Source of the DNA: Sorangium cellulosum So0157-2
GTDB taxonomy: Bacteria > Myxococcota_A > Polyangia > Polyangiales > Polyangiaceae
Direction of reading: 5' to 3'
Assembly: GCF_000418325.1 (NCBI RefSeq)
Contig: NC_021658.1
Span: forward strand, 8,012,001-8,076,000
DNA length: 64,000 nucleotides
Shown here: in pieces, positions 37,005 to 45,991 of the stretch
Numbering within the stretch: position 1 is the stretch's first letter
Layout: each line of letters opens with the position of its first letter
Position numbers and translations under genes: made by a program
Notes under the pieces: generated by a model
Databases searched by the model: none
What the model saw: only the letters and a program-made list of their open reading frames with translations
Told to the model about the DNA's origin: nothing

Positions 37005-38114
37005 ATGTCGTCTAGCGTTGGCTCTGTGAGCTCCGATCGCATTCACCATCGCTCGCGTTGGTTGCCACCGGTCTGGGTCGGCCTGGGCCTCTGCGCCGCG
37101 CTCAGCCTCGGCTGTAGCGACGACGGCCACTCTGGCGGACCGGCCGCCGGTGAAACCTCCTCGAGCGGCTCCGGCGGTGGCGCCGCTTCCGGCGGCACGA
37201 GCAGCGGCGATGCAGCTGGCAGCGGCGGGGCGACCGGGGGCGCGGGTGGGGCGGGCTCGGTTGGAACGGGCGGCGCGGGCGGCGCCGGCGCTGCCGGGGC
37301 CGGCGGCAGCGGAGGCGGGGCCGGCGGCAGCGGAGGCGGGGATGGCGGCGGCGGAGGCGGGGATGGCGGCGGCGTGACGAAGTCCGCCGGGTGCGGCAAG
37401 ACGCGCACGCTCCAGAACGGCGCTGGCACCGTGCAGAGCGGCGGGAAGAGCCGCAAGTACACCCTGCACGCCCCCGACGATTACGATAGCGGCCACCCCT
37501 ACCGGCTCATCCTCTCCTTCCACGGGGCCACGGGCAACAGCGGCCAGGTTGCGCCCTCGTACTTCGGGCTCTGGTCGCTCTCCGAGGGGAGCACCATCTT
37601 CATCGCGCCCGACGCCGTCGGCGGGTTCTGGTCGGCCGACGACGATGTGACCTTCGTCGACGACATCCTCAAGCAGGTCACAGACGATCTCTGCATCGAT
37701 ACCTCGCGCATCGAGCTCGAAGGCTTCAGCCAGGGCGGTGCCATGGCGTGGACGCTGGCCTGCGCGCGCCCGAACGTCTTCCGCGCCGCCGTGGTCCACT
37801 CCGGCGGCGGCCTCGCCCGTCCCGCGAGCTGCCAGCCGGTCGCCTTCATGTCTTCGCTCGGTCAGCAGGAGAGCGGCGGAGCCGGACAAACGTCCAACAG
37901 CGATTTCTTCGCCATGCAGAATGGATGCACGGTGAAGACCTTGGCCAAGGCGCCCAGAGGTGGCCACGCCTGCTCTGACTACGAGGGCTGCTCCGCGGGT
38001 CATCCCACCCGCTGGTGTGATTACGACGGCGGTCATACTCCGTCGCCGAACGACGCCGGGCAGAACATGTCGTGGATGCCGCAGGAAGTTTGGAATTTCC
38101 TGAGTCAATTCTAG
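37005..38114 (+). CDS. Secreted CE1/PHB-depolymerase-like esterase lipoprotein
   Basis: 369 residues from ATG 37005 with GAGGAGA upstream. Leader WLPPVWVGLGLCAALSLGC is lipoprotein-type. A very long Gly/Ala/Ser linker of about 90 residues precedes the catalytic domain. Catalytic features are the oxyanion segment RLILSFHGATGNSG, the nucleophile in ELEGFSQGGAMAW and a late His in CDYDGGHTPSP. The fold is the alpha/beta hydrolase of family 10 (LpqC)/CE1, which includes feruloyl and acetylxylan esterases and PHB depolymerases. Substrate cannot be decided from sequence. A second related esterase follows 100 bp downstream and a GH5 cellulase lies 3 kb upstream, favouring plant cell-wall side-chain removal. 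Confidence 0.85.
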   Translation: MSSSVGSVSSDRIHHRSRWLPPVWVGLGLCAALSLGCSDDGHSGGPAAGETSSSGSGGGAASGGTSSGDAAGSGGATGGAGGAGSVGTGGAGGAGAAGAGGSGGGAGGSGGGDGGGGGGDGGGVTKSAGCGKTRTLQNGAGTVQSGGKSRKYTLHAPDDYDSGHPYRLILSFHGATGNSGQVAPSYFGLWSLSEGSTIFIAPDAVGGFWSADDDVTFVDDILKQVTDDLCIDTSRIELEGFSQGGAMAWTLACARPNVFRAAVVHSGGGLARPASCQPVAFMSSLGQQESGGAGQTSNSDFFAMQNGCTVKTLAKAPRGGHACSDYEGCSAGHPTRWCDYDGGHTPSPNDAGQNMSWMPQEVWNFLSQF

Positions 38115-38213
38115 AGCGCTCTTCAGCCGAGCCCGTCACGGCCTGAGTCCACGCCCGAGACAAAGCGGTATCGGCTTGCGCACCATGTTGGCCTTGTGTA
38201 GCATTTCCGCCCG

Positions 38214-39560
38214 ATGAACCGATTCAAGATTCATGTCCTCGGGCTCGCCTCGCTCTCGCTGGCGCTGCTCGCCGCGCCGCCTGCGCGCGGGGCATCGCTG
38301 CAAAAGGTCAACCAGGGCGAATGGGGTGCGGACGGCCTTCCCAGCTACGTCAACATGTACATTTACGTGCCTGACGAGCTGGCGGCCAAGCCTCCCATCG
38401 TCGTCGCTCCCCATCATTGCCAGGGGAATGGCCCGGGGACGTTCAGCGAGATGTCGAGCCTGGTTTCCATCGCGAACACCAGCGGCTTCATCATGATCTT
38501 CCCGGAGGCCACGGGGCAGAACTGCTGGGACGCGGGCTCGACGAGATCGCTCAAGCACGACGGCGGCGGCGACACGGGCGCCATCGTCCAGATGGTGAAA
38601 TACACCCTCGCGAAGTACAGCGCCGATCCGGGCCGCGTGTACGCGGTCGGCGGGTCGTCGGGCGGCATCATGACCGAGGCGCTGCTCGGCGTGTACCCCG
38701 ACGTGTTCATGGCCGGCGTGTCGCTCATGGGCGTCCCGTGCGGCTGCTGGGCCGAGGGCTACAACGACGTCACCGGAACGGGGAGCACTGCCCAGTGGAG
38801 CGGGCCGTGCGGGAGCGGCAGCGTCACGAAGACCGGGCAGGAGTGGGGAGACCTCGTTCGTTCGTATTACCCCGGCTACACCGGCCACCGCCCGCGCCTG
38901 CAGCATTGGCATGGCACCGACGACACGATCCTCAGCTACAAGAACATGGCTGAAGACGTCAAGGAGTGGACGAACCTCCTGGGTCTGGGCGAGACCCCGG
39001 ACGGGACCGACACTCCGAGGAACGGAACCACGCGCCAGTTCTGGAAGAGCGCTTGCGGCTACACGGTCTACGAGGCCTTCTCGATGGCCGGCGTCGGGCA
39101 CTCCGTGCCGTTCGACGGCCCCGCCGTCGCCGCCTATTTCGGGCTCGACAGGGCCGGTGGTCAGGATCCGGAGACGGCAGCCTGTCCCGGTGCCGTTCCC
39201 GGTGGTGACGACACCGGAGGCACGGGCGGCGCGGGCGGCACCGGAGGTGCGGGCGGCGCGGGCGGCGCGGCCGGCACCGGAGGCGCGGGCGGCGCAGCCG
39301 GCACCGGAGGCGCGGGCGGGACCATGGAAAGCGGCGCTGGCGGCAGCGTGGGCAGCGGCGGCGCGATCGACGCCGGGTCCGGGGGGGCAGGCGGACAAGA
39401 CGCCAGCGCTGGATCGGGCGACTCGACCGGAGGAGAGAGCTCGAGCTCCGGCTGCAGCTGCGCCCTGGGCGACGACGCGCGAGGCTCTGGCACCCAGGCG
39501 GGGCTCCTCCTCGCCGCGCTGGGATTGCTGCTCGGTCGCGCGAAGCGCCGCCCGCGCTGA
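38214..39560 (+). CDS. Secreted PHB-depolymerase/CE1 esterase with MYXO-CTERM anchor
   Basis: 448 residues. A Sec signal (LGLASLSLALLAAPPARGA) is followed by an alpha/beta hydrolase domain: VNMYIYVPDELAAKPPIVVA, the nucleophile in VYAVGGSSGGIMTEALL, an Asp in HWHGTDDTIL and a His in SMAGVGHSVPFDG. It matches the PHB depolymerase/acetylxylan esterase group. After a Gly/Thr/Ala linker of about 100 residues comes the C-terminal signal SSGCSCAL, a hydrophobic helix (AGLLLAALGLLLG) and an Arg-rich end. This is the MYXO-CTERM sorting signal that anchors and processes proteins at the cell surface in Myxococcota. The gene follows the other esterase by about 100 bp in the same direction. Confidence 0.88.
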   Translation: MNRFKIHVLGLASLSLALLAAPPARGASLQKVNQGEWGADGLPSYVNMYIYVPDELAAKPPIVVAPHHCQGNGPGTFSEMSSLVSIANTSGFIMIFPEATGQNCWDAGSTRSLKHDGGGDTGAIVQMVKYTLAKYSADPGRVYAVGGSSGGIMTEALLGVYPDVFMAGVSLMGVPCGCWAEGYNDVTGTGSTAQWSGPCGSGSVTKTGQEWGDLVRSYYPGYTGHRPRLQHWHGTDDTILSYKNMAEDVKEWTNLLGLGETPDGTDTPRNGTTRQFWKSACGYTVYEAFSMAGVGHSVPFDGPAVAAYFGLDRAGGQDPETAACPGAVPGGDDTGGTGGAGGTGGAGGAGGAAGTGGAGGAAGTGGAGGTMESGAGGSVGSGGAIDAGSGGAGGQDASAGSGDSTGGESSSSGCSCALGDDARGSGTQAGLLLAALGLLLGRAKRRPR

Positions 39561-39926
39561 GCCCTCGCTCAGCAAGGGTGCGGGAGAGCCGCTGTCATGT
39601 AGAGGCGATCCAGGTTTCTCCCGGCCCTGCCTCATCGTCCCCGAACCCGAGACGGGATTTCTGACGCGCGCGAATCGACACCGGGCCGTCCGCCGGGCTG
39701 CGCCGCCGCCTTCCTACCGCAACATCAAACAAATCTCATTTCACCGCAGTCCGCGACATGCGCGCGCTCCCCGGCGCGCGAGCAGCGCCGTGACAGCCCT
39801 CGCCTGGACGCGAGATCGCTCTCGCGCGGCGCACGGGTCGCGCGATGCATGAACGAGCACGATCCCTCGCTGGATTTCGCTCGCCCGTCCCGAGCTGCGC
39901 GAATACGATGAGGGCGGGAATTTTGT
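39561..39926. other. Intergenic region
   Basis: No gene seen. Just after the esterase stop there is a short hairpin, CTGAG, six bases, CTCAG, which is weak for a terminator and has no U-run. The stretch 39715-39745 is relatively AT-rich and could contain the promoter of the RsbR-like gene, but no convincing pair of boxes was found. Confidence 0.5.
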
Positions 39927-41171
39927 ATGATGGATAACACTCAGAGCTTCACCGAGATCGAACGCGAGAACGCGGCGCTGCGCCGGCGTGTGGCCGAGCT
40001 GGAGGGCGCTCAGGCGAAGCTGGAAGCGCTCTGCTCGGTGAGCACGGCGTTCATCGCCTTCTTCGATCGGAACGGCGTGGTTCTGGAGATGTTTCCGACG
40101 CTCGTCATCCCTGCCGAGATGGCCAGGCACGCGCGGGGCAGACACCTCACCAGCGTGGTGCGAGACGACTACATCGAGCGTTGCGCCGAGGTCATCCGGG
40201 AGTCGCTCGCGAAGAAAACGGTCCTGAGCATCGAGTACCCCGTCACGTTCCGCGATCGCCAGCTGTGGATCCAGGCCGCCTGCAAGCCGTTCACCGAGGA
40301 CAGCGTCCTCTGGGTCGGGCGCGACGTCACGGCGCAACGACACCTCGCGTCCGCCCAGGCGGAGCTGCGCGACTTCCAGGCGCTCGTGGACAGCGCGCCC
40401 GACGGCGTGTGCATGGCCTCGGAGGAGGGCGCGATCTTCTATGCCAACCAGGCCTTCCGCACCATGACGGGCCACGGCGACGGCACGCTCGGCATGCGCC
40501 TCTCCGACCTGTACGTGGAGGAGCAGGACCCGCTCTCCGGGATCGTACAGCGGTGCTTCGAGCGCGGGTCGTGGCAAGGCACCCTCGGCCTCGACCAGCG
40601 CGACGGCGGCACCCTCCCCTGCCAGGTCTCGATGGTCGCGCTCGCCGGCGAGGCCGGGCGGCCCCCGGCGCTCGCCACCATCGCGCGCGACCTGACCCCG
40701 CTGCGCGAGGCCGAGCTCGAGCGGCTCGCCCTCCAGGAGCAGGTCATCCAGGCGCAGCAGGCCACGCTGCGCGAGCTGTCCACGCCCCTCGTCCCGCTGG
40801 CCGAGGGCGTCGTCGCCATGCCCCTCATCGGCGCCCTCGACAGCGCCCGCGCCCAGCAGGCCATGGAGAAGCTCCTGGACGGCATCGTCCAGCATCAGTT
40901 CCACACGGCCATCCTCGACGTCACCGGCGTCAAGGACGTCGACGCGGAGTCCGCCGACGCCCTGCTGCGCATCGCGCGCGCCGCGCGCCTGCTCGGCGCC
41001 AAGCTCGTGCTCACCGGCATCGGCCCGGACACGGCCCAGACGCTCGTGGATCTCGACGTCGACCTCGAGAGCATCACCACCCACGGCACCCTGCAGAGCG
41101 GCATCGCCCACGCCCTCGCCCCGCGGCCGGCCCGCCGCGCTGCGCGCGCGCAGCGCCGGACGTCGTCCTGA
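39927..41171 (+). CDS. PAS-PAS-STAS regulator, RsbR-like
   Basis: 414 residues from ATG 39927 (ATG 39930 also possible). A short coiled coil (ENAALRRRVAELEGAQAKLEA) precedes a first PAS-like domain (AFIAFFDRNGVVLEM to WVGRDVTAQRH). A second PAS follows (FQALVDSAPDGVCMASEEGA to LATIARDLTPLRE) and then a C-terminal STAS domain: LREL-STPLVPL, GVVAMPLIGALDSARAQQAM, TAILDVTGVKDVDAESADAL, AKLVLTGIGPDTAQTLVDL and THGTLQSGIAHAL. This matches RsbR/stressosome proteins, in which Thr residues in the STAS domain are phosphorylated by an RsbT-type kinase. No RsbS, RsbT or RsbU gene is adjacent. A remnant of a similar STAS C-terminus lies at 51.1-51.2 kb. Confidence 0.88.
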   Translation: MMDNTQSFTEIERENAALRRRVAELEGAQAKLEALCSVSTAFIAFFDRNGVVLEMFPTLVIPAEMARHARGRHLTSVVRDDYIERCAEVIRESLAKKTVLSIEYPVTFRDRQLWIQAACKPFTEDSVLWVGRDVTAQRHLASAQAELRDFQALVDSAPDGVCMASEEGAIFYANQAFRTMTGHGDGTLGMRLSDLYVEEQDPLSGIVQRCFERGSWQGTLGLDQRDGGTLPCQVSMVALAGEAGRPPALATIARDLTPLREAELERLALQEQVIQAQQATLRELSTPLVPLAEGVVAMPLIGALDSARAQQAMEKLLDGIVQHQFHTAILDVTGVKDVDAESADALLRIARAARLLGAKLVLTGIGPDTAQTLVDLDVDLESITTHGTLQSGIAHALAPRPARRAARAQRRTSS

Positions 41172-41236
41172 CGGCGCCCGGCGAGAGCGCTCTGCTGCTC
41201 AGTCCACGACAAGGCAGTCGACGTGATGGGGACGAC

Positions 41237-42703
41237 TCACGGATGCCCGTCCGATGGACACCGATCGACGTCCTGGTCCTCGTCGATGCCGAGCCCCGGG
41301 AACCGCTGGCGGCTGGCCGGTCGATTCTCGTTGTCCCCGTCGGGTCGGGGCGGGACGATCGCACAGGCGAGGTCCGCGCGCGGCGTCGACGGTACGGTCA
41401 GACCCGCGGTGCCGGCGCCTGGCTCCACGATCACATGCACCCGCATAGCCGCGTTCACGCCGTTCCCCTCGTAATTCCAGACGTCGTTCGGATTGAGCGG
41501 CTGTGAATTGCCGGCCGCGTCGAACGCGCGGCAGCGCAGGACGAACCGCCCCGGCTCCGCATTCCACGGCGCGCGCCAGGAGACCCACGCGAACGGGTCT
41601 TCGGACAGGCGCTGGAGGCGCGCCGGCCTCCACGTGCGCCCGTCGTCCGCGCTGAAGTCGACGCGCGCGATGGGACCGAAGCCCGACCACGCCTTCCCCT
41701 CGACGACGTACGCTCCGGGCGCGACGAAGCGATAGGCGCTCTGGAGGTCGCGCAGCCCCGGCGGTTTCATCACGGAGTTGACCCGCTTCTCGCGGACGGG
41801 AACGCCTGGATCGTCTGCGTCCCTCCTGTACCGGTACGCGCGCGTCTGCTCGACCCCCTGGAACGGCTCGTCGAGCACCGTGATGGCGCGCAGCCATTTC
41901 ACGCTCGCCATCCCGTACCAGCTCGGCACGATGAGGCGCAGCGGAAAGCCGTGCTGCGGCAAGAGCGGCTGGCAGTTCGCTTCCCAGGCGAGCATCACCT
42001 CGGGACGGAGCGCGTCGGCGATGGGCATGCTCCGCTCGAACGCGTGCTCGACGCCGAGGTCGACGCCGACGTCCCAGCCCGTGAAGAGGACCTCGACGGC
42101 GTCGTCGAGGACCCCGGCTTCTCTGAGGAGGGGCGCGAGCGGCGTCCCGACATAACGGTACGTGCCGATCGGGTTCTTGAACCACGGCACGTAGATGGGC
42201 CGCGGCGTCAGCAAGTGTCGGCCCGTCCCCGCGCACTCCATGGTGTGGAGCGACTGGACGACCTTGCGGGACATGATCTCCCTCAAGGGGATCTGCCGCG
42301 GCCGGCGGACGCGTCCGCCGATCGCCACGGTGTAATTCTCCGCGGACAGCTGGGGAACGTCGAAGTGGATGAGCAGATAATGGACACCGAGCGGCGTCAC
42401 GGGCTGGTTCGCGAACTCCATCAGAAACCCGTGATTCCGGAACGCGAGCAGCGCTTCGGGCGCGCTCGTCACGTAGGAGTTCGGCGTCGGCGGCGGACGC
42501 TCGCAGACCGGCGTCGGCGGGACGTCCGTGCACGGCGCGATCGGCAGGCCGGACTGCCCGACCGCCGCCGACGCGATCGATACGTCCTCCGTCGGCGGCT
42601 CCTCGGTCGTCGAGCAGGCCGCTGCGACGCTGGCGGCGGCTCCGCCGAACAGGATGCCTCGGCGTGTAAGGGAAGGCGCGCGCGCCGGCTGCGACGGGTC
42701 CAT
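41237..42703 (-). CDS. Sulfite-oxidase-like molybdopterin enzyme (Tat-exported)
   Basis: 488 residues from ATG 42703 with a GGAGGAGGGG ribosome-binding site. The leader SLTRRGILFGGAAASVAAACS combines a twin-Arg motif with a lipobox-like Cys. The Moco domain includes NHGFLMEFANQPVTPLG, then SLHTMECAGTGRHLL, whose Cys is the expected molybdenum ligand, then GVGTPL-like RYVGTPLAPLL and WEANCQPLLPQHGFPLRLIVP. A C-terminal dimerisation domain (ARVDFSADDGRTWRPARL, WVSWRAPWN, LRCRAFDAAGNSQP) follows. This is the sulfite oxidase/YedY-like family, which oxidises sulfite or reduces sulfoxides in the periplasm. No heme or partner gene is adjacent. The far C-terminal tail (about 30 residues) is unusual and acidic. 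Confidence 0.88.
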   Translation of the reverse strand: MDPSQPARAPSLTRRGILFGGAAASVAAACSTTEEPPTEDVSIASAAVGQSGLPIAPCTDVPPTPVCERPPPTPNSYVTSAPEALLAFRNHGFLMEFANQPVTPLGVHYLLIHFDVPQLSAENYTVAIGGRVRRPRQIPLREIMSRKVVQSLHTMECAGTGRHLLTPRPIYVPWFKNPIGTYRYVGTPLAPLLREAGVLDDAVEVLFTGWDVGVDLGVEHAFERSMPIADALRPEVMLAWEANCQPLLPQHGFPLRLIVPSWYGMASVKWLRAITVLDEPFQGVEQTRAYRYRRDADDPGVPVREKRVNSVMKPPGLRDLQSAYRFVAPGAYVVEGKAWSGFGPIARVDFSADDGRTWRPARLQRLSEDPFAWVSWRAPWNAEPGRFVLRCRAFDAAGNSQPLNPNDVWNYEGNGVNAAMRVHVIVEPGAGTAGLTVPSTPRADLACAIVPPRPDGDNENRPASRQRFPGLGIDEDQDVDRCPSDGHP

Positions 42704-43066
42704 GAGTCCCCTCCTCCGGGAGAAGGAAGCAAACGGCACCAAGATGTCAATGTCGAATCGCCGCGCTCACCCGAGATAACAGAATAAGCAGGCAATCAAC
42801 GATCGACTGCGCTGCCGCGCGCGTGACGCCGCCGGTGGCGTGGCGCCCGCGCGCGGTTGCGCGATTGTCCACTTGGACGGAGCCGCGCCGCGGCAGCCGG
42901 GGGCGGACTCAGTAGGTTCTATGCAGGTTGCCAGTTCAGCAATCCGCCCTGGGCTGCGCGAGACGCGGCCGGACGGAGCCCGAGCGCCGGGTGAGCGGTG
43001 AAGAGCGCGTTGCGCCGCGCTCCGCACGCGCCGTCGAGGCGGCGCCCGGCGCCTGCGCTGGTCCGC
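42704..43066. other. Intergenic region
   Basis: No gene recognised between the leftward molybdoenzyme and the leftward lectin-like lipoprotein. Bases 42770-42800 are AT-richer and may hold the molybdoenzyme promoter, but no clear boxes were found. Confidence 0.45.
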
Positions 43067-43918
43067 TCAGTCCGCGGCAAAGCAGTAGACGCGGCCGTTC
43101 CCACCGCCCGGAGCGGTGTCGGCGCAGCTGCCGCTCGCGTGGACCGAGTTCCACGGCCGGTACATGTCGGCATTGCTTCCACTGGGGCCGAGCCCGTCGG
43201 AGTGCCCGACCGTGGCGGTCTGGCTCGCGTCCTCGGAGGTCCAGTCTTCGCAGGTCTGGCCGGCCTTCAGGGTGCCGTCCCGGTTCGTGCCGGTGAGGAT
43301 GTCGTGCTGGTTCGGCGTCGGGGAGCCCTGCCACTGGCCTGGCACCATCTCGCCCTTCTCGTCGAGGAACACGGTGTGATCGCCGAACCTCGCGTGCAAT
43401 TCCTCGATGTTCGCGGCCACCATGACGAGCTCTGCGTTGTACCAGGGGCCGGCGCCGATCCGGTCCTTGGCGTGCACCGGCTGATCGTCCGGGCCCTTCT
43501 CGACGCTGAGGTAGGCGCGCCAGGTCTTCGCCCCGGCGCCGACCGCGGCGGCCAGGTCCTGGCACCGCTTGTCGGCGCCGGCGAGCCCGCCCAGGTTCGC
43601 GGTCGGGCTCCCGGTGCTCGACACGAAGAAGCTGAGCGACGGCCCGCCGCTGCCGCCGCCTTCGCCCGTGCCGCCGCCTTCGCCCGTGCCGCCGCTGCCG
43701 CCCTCGCCGCTGCCGCCCGTGCCGCCGCCGCTGCCGCCCGTGCCGCCGCCGCTGGTGCTGCTGGCGCCGCTGCTGCTGCTGGCGGCGGCGCTCGAGCTGC
43801 TGCTGGTGCTGCTGGAACCGCCGTTGTCCTCGTCGCCGCAGCCGGCGATGGCGAGCGAGACACCGAGGCCGAGGGATATGCCGACCTTGCAAAGATTCTC
43901 TGAACGTGATCGCTTCAT
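43067..43918 (-). CDS. Lipoprotein with lectin/endostatin-like domain
   Basis: 283 residues, leader ISLGLGVSLAIAGC. A Ser/Gly/Thr/Glu linker of about 65 residues follows. The folded domain begins LSFFVSSTGSPTANLGGLAG, continues ADKRCQDLAAAVGAGAKTWRAYLS and includes GPWYNAELVMVAANIEELHA, NQHDILTGTNRDG, CEDWTSEDA and PWNSVHASGSC. This order resembles the C-type-lectin/endostatin-like domains found in many myxobacterial lipoproteins (a Cys-x-x-Leu-Ala segment, a TGT/NRDG segment, then C.DWTS). It likely binds a ligand at the cell surface. No catalytic role is apparent. A Thr/Ser spacer suggests exposure beyond the outer membrane. Confidence 0.75.
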   Translation of the reverse strand: MKRSRSENLCKVGISLGLGVSLAIAGCGDEDNGGSSSTSSSSSAAASSSSGASSTSGGGTGGSGGGTGGSGEGGSGGTGEGGGTGEGGGSGGPSLSFFVSSTGSPTANLGGLAGADKRCQDLAAAVGAGAKTWRAYLSVEKGPDDQPVHAKDRIGAGPWYNAELVMVAANIEELHARFGDHTVFLDEKGEMVPGQWQGSPTPNQHDILTGTNRDGTLKAGQTCEDWTSEDASQTATVGHSDGLGPSGSNADMYRPWNSVHASGSCADTAPGGGNGRVYCFAAD

Positions 43919-44108
43919 GGAAGACTCCCGAACAAGATGCCGCGCGTGGGCGCGCAGGATAGCCTACATGGGGCGGATCGAGGTCGGGAGATTGCTGTCC
44001 TGGATGCCTTTCGCGACGAGACCGGCGCGCGGCTCGGCCCCTCCCGGGCGACCGGGGCTGCTCGAAGCGATCGACAAAGAGGCGACGAAGAGGCGACGAA
44101 GAGGCGAC

Positions 44109-44975
44109 CTACCCTCGTCGAGACCAGATCCGATCGAGGAACGCGCGCACGTCGTGCGGGAGCTTGCGGTGAAACGCCTCGCGATCGAATCCGGCGGGAT
44201 CGGTGGCGGGCAGGAAGCCCGGAGTCCGCATCTGGGGAGGGAACGGGCTCAAGAAGGAATAATGGCCTGCGTTCTCGACGACCTCGAAGGTGACCTGAGC
44301 CCGGTCGGGGACGAGGTCGAGCACGAGCTGCGCTTGCCATCTCGGCGTCACGCGGTCGTGCTCCGCGACGAGCAAGAGGATGGGCATCGTGACGTCCCGC
44401 AAGGCGTCGTTGAGGCCGAACCAGCCGGTCGCGGGGGCCATCAGGACCAGCGCCTTCACGCGCGGGTCCTTCGTGACCTCAATCTTCTGCCCGTATCCCG
44501 CGAAGGGCTGCCCGCCCGCGACGGCGAGCGCGGTATAGCCCCCCATCGAGTGCCCGATGACCGCCACGCCGTCTTCCCCCAGGCGCGGCCCGATCTCCGC
44601 ATCGGAGGCGACGGCATCGAGCGCGAGGCGGAGGTGCCGGGGTCGATCGCGGAGGTTCTCGAGCGTCTCGGACCTGGACCGGTCGTTGCGGTTGTCCCCC
44701 GGGTGCTCCGGCATCGCGACGACGTATCCGCTCTGCGCGAGGTGGGACGCGAGCGTGCGAACCACGAGCGGCGAGCTGCCGCCGCCGTGCGAGAGGACCA
44801 CGAGCGGCAGCGGGCCGCCGTCGACGGGCGCGCTCGGCGCGACCTCGAGCGAATAAGGCCCCATCGCCACGATCGCGGCCGGGGCGCGCGTCGGGTACAT
44901 CAGCAGGACCGGGAACGAGAGGTCCTTTGCCTCGTCGCGCACGACGAGGCTTCGGCTGCCCACGAATCGACTCAT
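44109..44975 (-). CDS. Alpha/beta hydrolase (dienelactone hydrolase/PAF-acetylhydrolase-like)
   Basis: 288 residues, no signal peptide. Motifs are LPLVVLSHGGGSSPLVVRTL (oxyanion region), a GYVVAMPEHPGD strand-turn, the nucleophile elbow in VAVIGHSMGGYTAL, the acid in LLLVAEHDRVTP and the His in VENAGHYSFLSPFPP. These form a complete catalytic triad. The order and spacing fit predicted dienelactone-hydrolase or PAF-acetylhydrolase-like enzymes. Substrate is unknown. It lies about 60 bp downstream of an AraC-type regulator on the same strand and is probably in its operon or regulon. A short 11-bp tandem repeat (GAGGCGACGAA, about 2.7 copies at 44079-44108) lies directly after its 3' end. Confidence 0.82.
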   Translation of the reverse strand: MSRFVGSRSLVVRDEAKDLSFPVLLMYPTRAPAAIVAMGPYSLEVAPSAPVDGGPLPLVVLSHGGGSSPLVVRTLASHLAQSGYVVAMPEHPGDNRNDRSRSETLENLRDRPRHLRLALDAVASDAEIGPRLGEDGVAVIGHSMGGYTALAVAGGQPFAGYGQKIEVTKDPRVKALVLMAPATGWFGLNDALRDVTMPILLLVAEHDRVTPRWQAQLVLDLVPDRAQVTFEVVENAGHYSFLSPFPPQMRTPGFLPATDPAGFDREAFHRKLPHDVRAFLDRIWSRRG

Positions 44976-45033
44976 GCGGGGTTCTCCTGCGGAGCTCTGG
45001 ATGACGGGAGAGGGTCTGGAGGTGATCGTCTGT

Positions 45034-45918
45034 CTACTGGAGAGGGAGGAAGATGTCGGTGATGCCCTCGTGATCGGGCACCTCCGGGAAGAAGCGCACG
45101 CGCTGGAGGAAGAGCGGGTAATCCCGCGGCTCCTCGCCGCTCGCGGGGAGCCAGGCCGCGTAGAGGTGCCTCACGGCGTGGAAGAGCGTGTCATCGCCCC
45201 CGATGTGCCGCAGGACGGCGCACCGGCCGCCGGGGATCGTCTTCGCGACGACGCCGAGCGGGTTGTCTGGCACGGGGCGGCCGGTCGCCGCGCAGAGGTC
45301 GAGGCGGAAGGCCTCCGGCGGGGTCTCGGCCGGGTCGTCGTAGAGGACGTTGAAGGTCGCGCTGCTCCGCGGCGGCAGCCGGTTCTCCTTGCGCCACCCG
45401 ATGAAGCGCCGCACCGATTCGAGGACCCGCTTCGGGTCGCCCCGGTGTTCGAGGGCGGCGACGCGGGTCTCCTCGAACCGCGCGATCTTCACGTCTCCGG
45501 CGCGGTCGTGGGCGCGGAGGGGCAGGGTCCTCGCCTCGCTCAGGCGCTCGTGCATCGCGTGCCACGGGTCCCACCGGGGCTGCTCCCGGAACTCGGACGG
45601 GGTCTGGCCGAACGCCTTCTTGAAGGCGCGGCAGAACGCTTCGAGGCTCTCGTACCCGCTCGCCAGCGCGATGTCGGTGACCCGGGCCTGATCCCGGAGG
45701 GCGAGCCGCTGCGACGCGCGCCGCAGGCGGAGGAGCTTCACGTATTCGTGGACGCCGATGCCGAAGAGCTCGGAGAACTGGCGGTGAAAGTGGTATTTCG
45801 AGAACGCGGCGACGCCGCTCAGCCGATCGAGCGTCAGGTCCTCGTCGAGGTGCGCGTCGATGTGCTCGAGCACCCTGCGGAACCTGACGAAGCAGGCGTT
45901 CTCGGTGGCTTCGGTCAA
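45034..45918 (-). CDS. AraC-family regulator with GyrI-like effector domain
   Basis: 294 residues. The N-terminal DNA-binding domain carries two helix-turn-helix units: LTLDRLSGVAAFSKYHFHRQ and VTDIALASGYESLEAFCRAF, ending KKAFGQTPSEFRE, the classic AraC signature. The C-terminal half is a GyrI-like/SbmC effector domain (VKIARFEETRVAALEHRGDP, SATFNVLYDD, YPLFLQRVRFFPEVPDHEG through DIFLPL). This Rob/SoxS-GyrI arrangement binds small hydrophobic ligands and activates nearby genes. The likely target is the downstream alpha/beta hydrolase. Confidence 0.9.
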   Translation of the reverse strand: MTEATENACFVRFRRVLEHIDAHLDEDLTLDRLSGVAAFSKYHFHRQFSELFGIGVHEYVKLLRLRRASQRLALRDQARVTDIALASGYESLEAFCRAFKKAFGQTPSEFREQPRWDPWHAMHERLSEARTLPLRAHDRAGDVKIARFEETRVAALEHRGDPKRVLESVRRFIGWRKENRLPPRSSATFNVLYDDPAETPPEAFRLDLCAATGRPVPDNPLGVVAKTIPGGRCAVLRHIGGDDTLFHAVRHLYAAWLPASGEEPRDYPLFLQRVRFFPEVPDHEGITDIFLPLQ

Positions 45919-45991
45919 GGGCGGTGTCCTCCTCGGCGAGCGGAAGGATAACGAGGGGGTGCCGGCCGTGCCTGACCGAAGTTGCTGAACT

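Noticed and set aside
44079..44108. 11-bp tandem repeat (GAGGCGACGAA) as a regulatory element
   Set aside because: It is only about 2.7 copies, directly after a 3' end, and shows nothing beyond a short slippage array.
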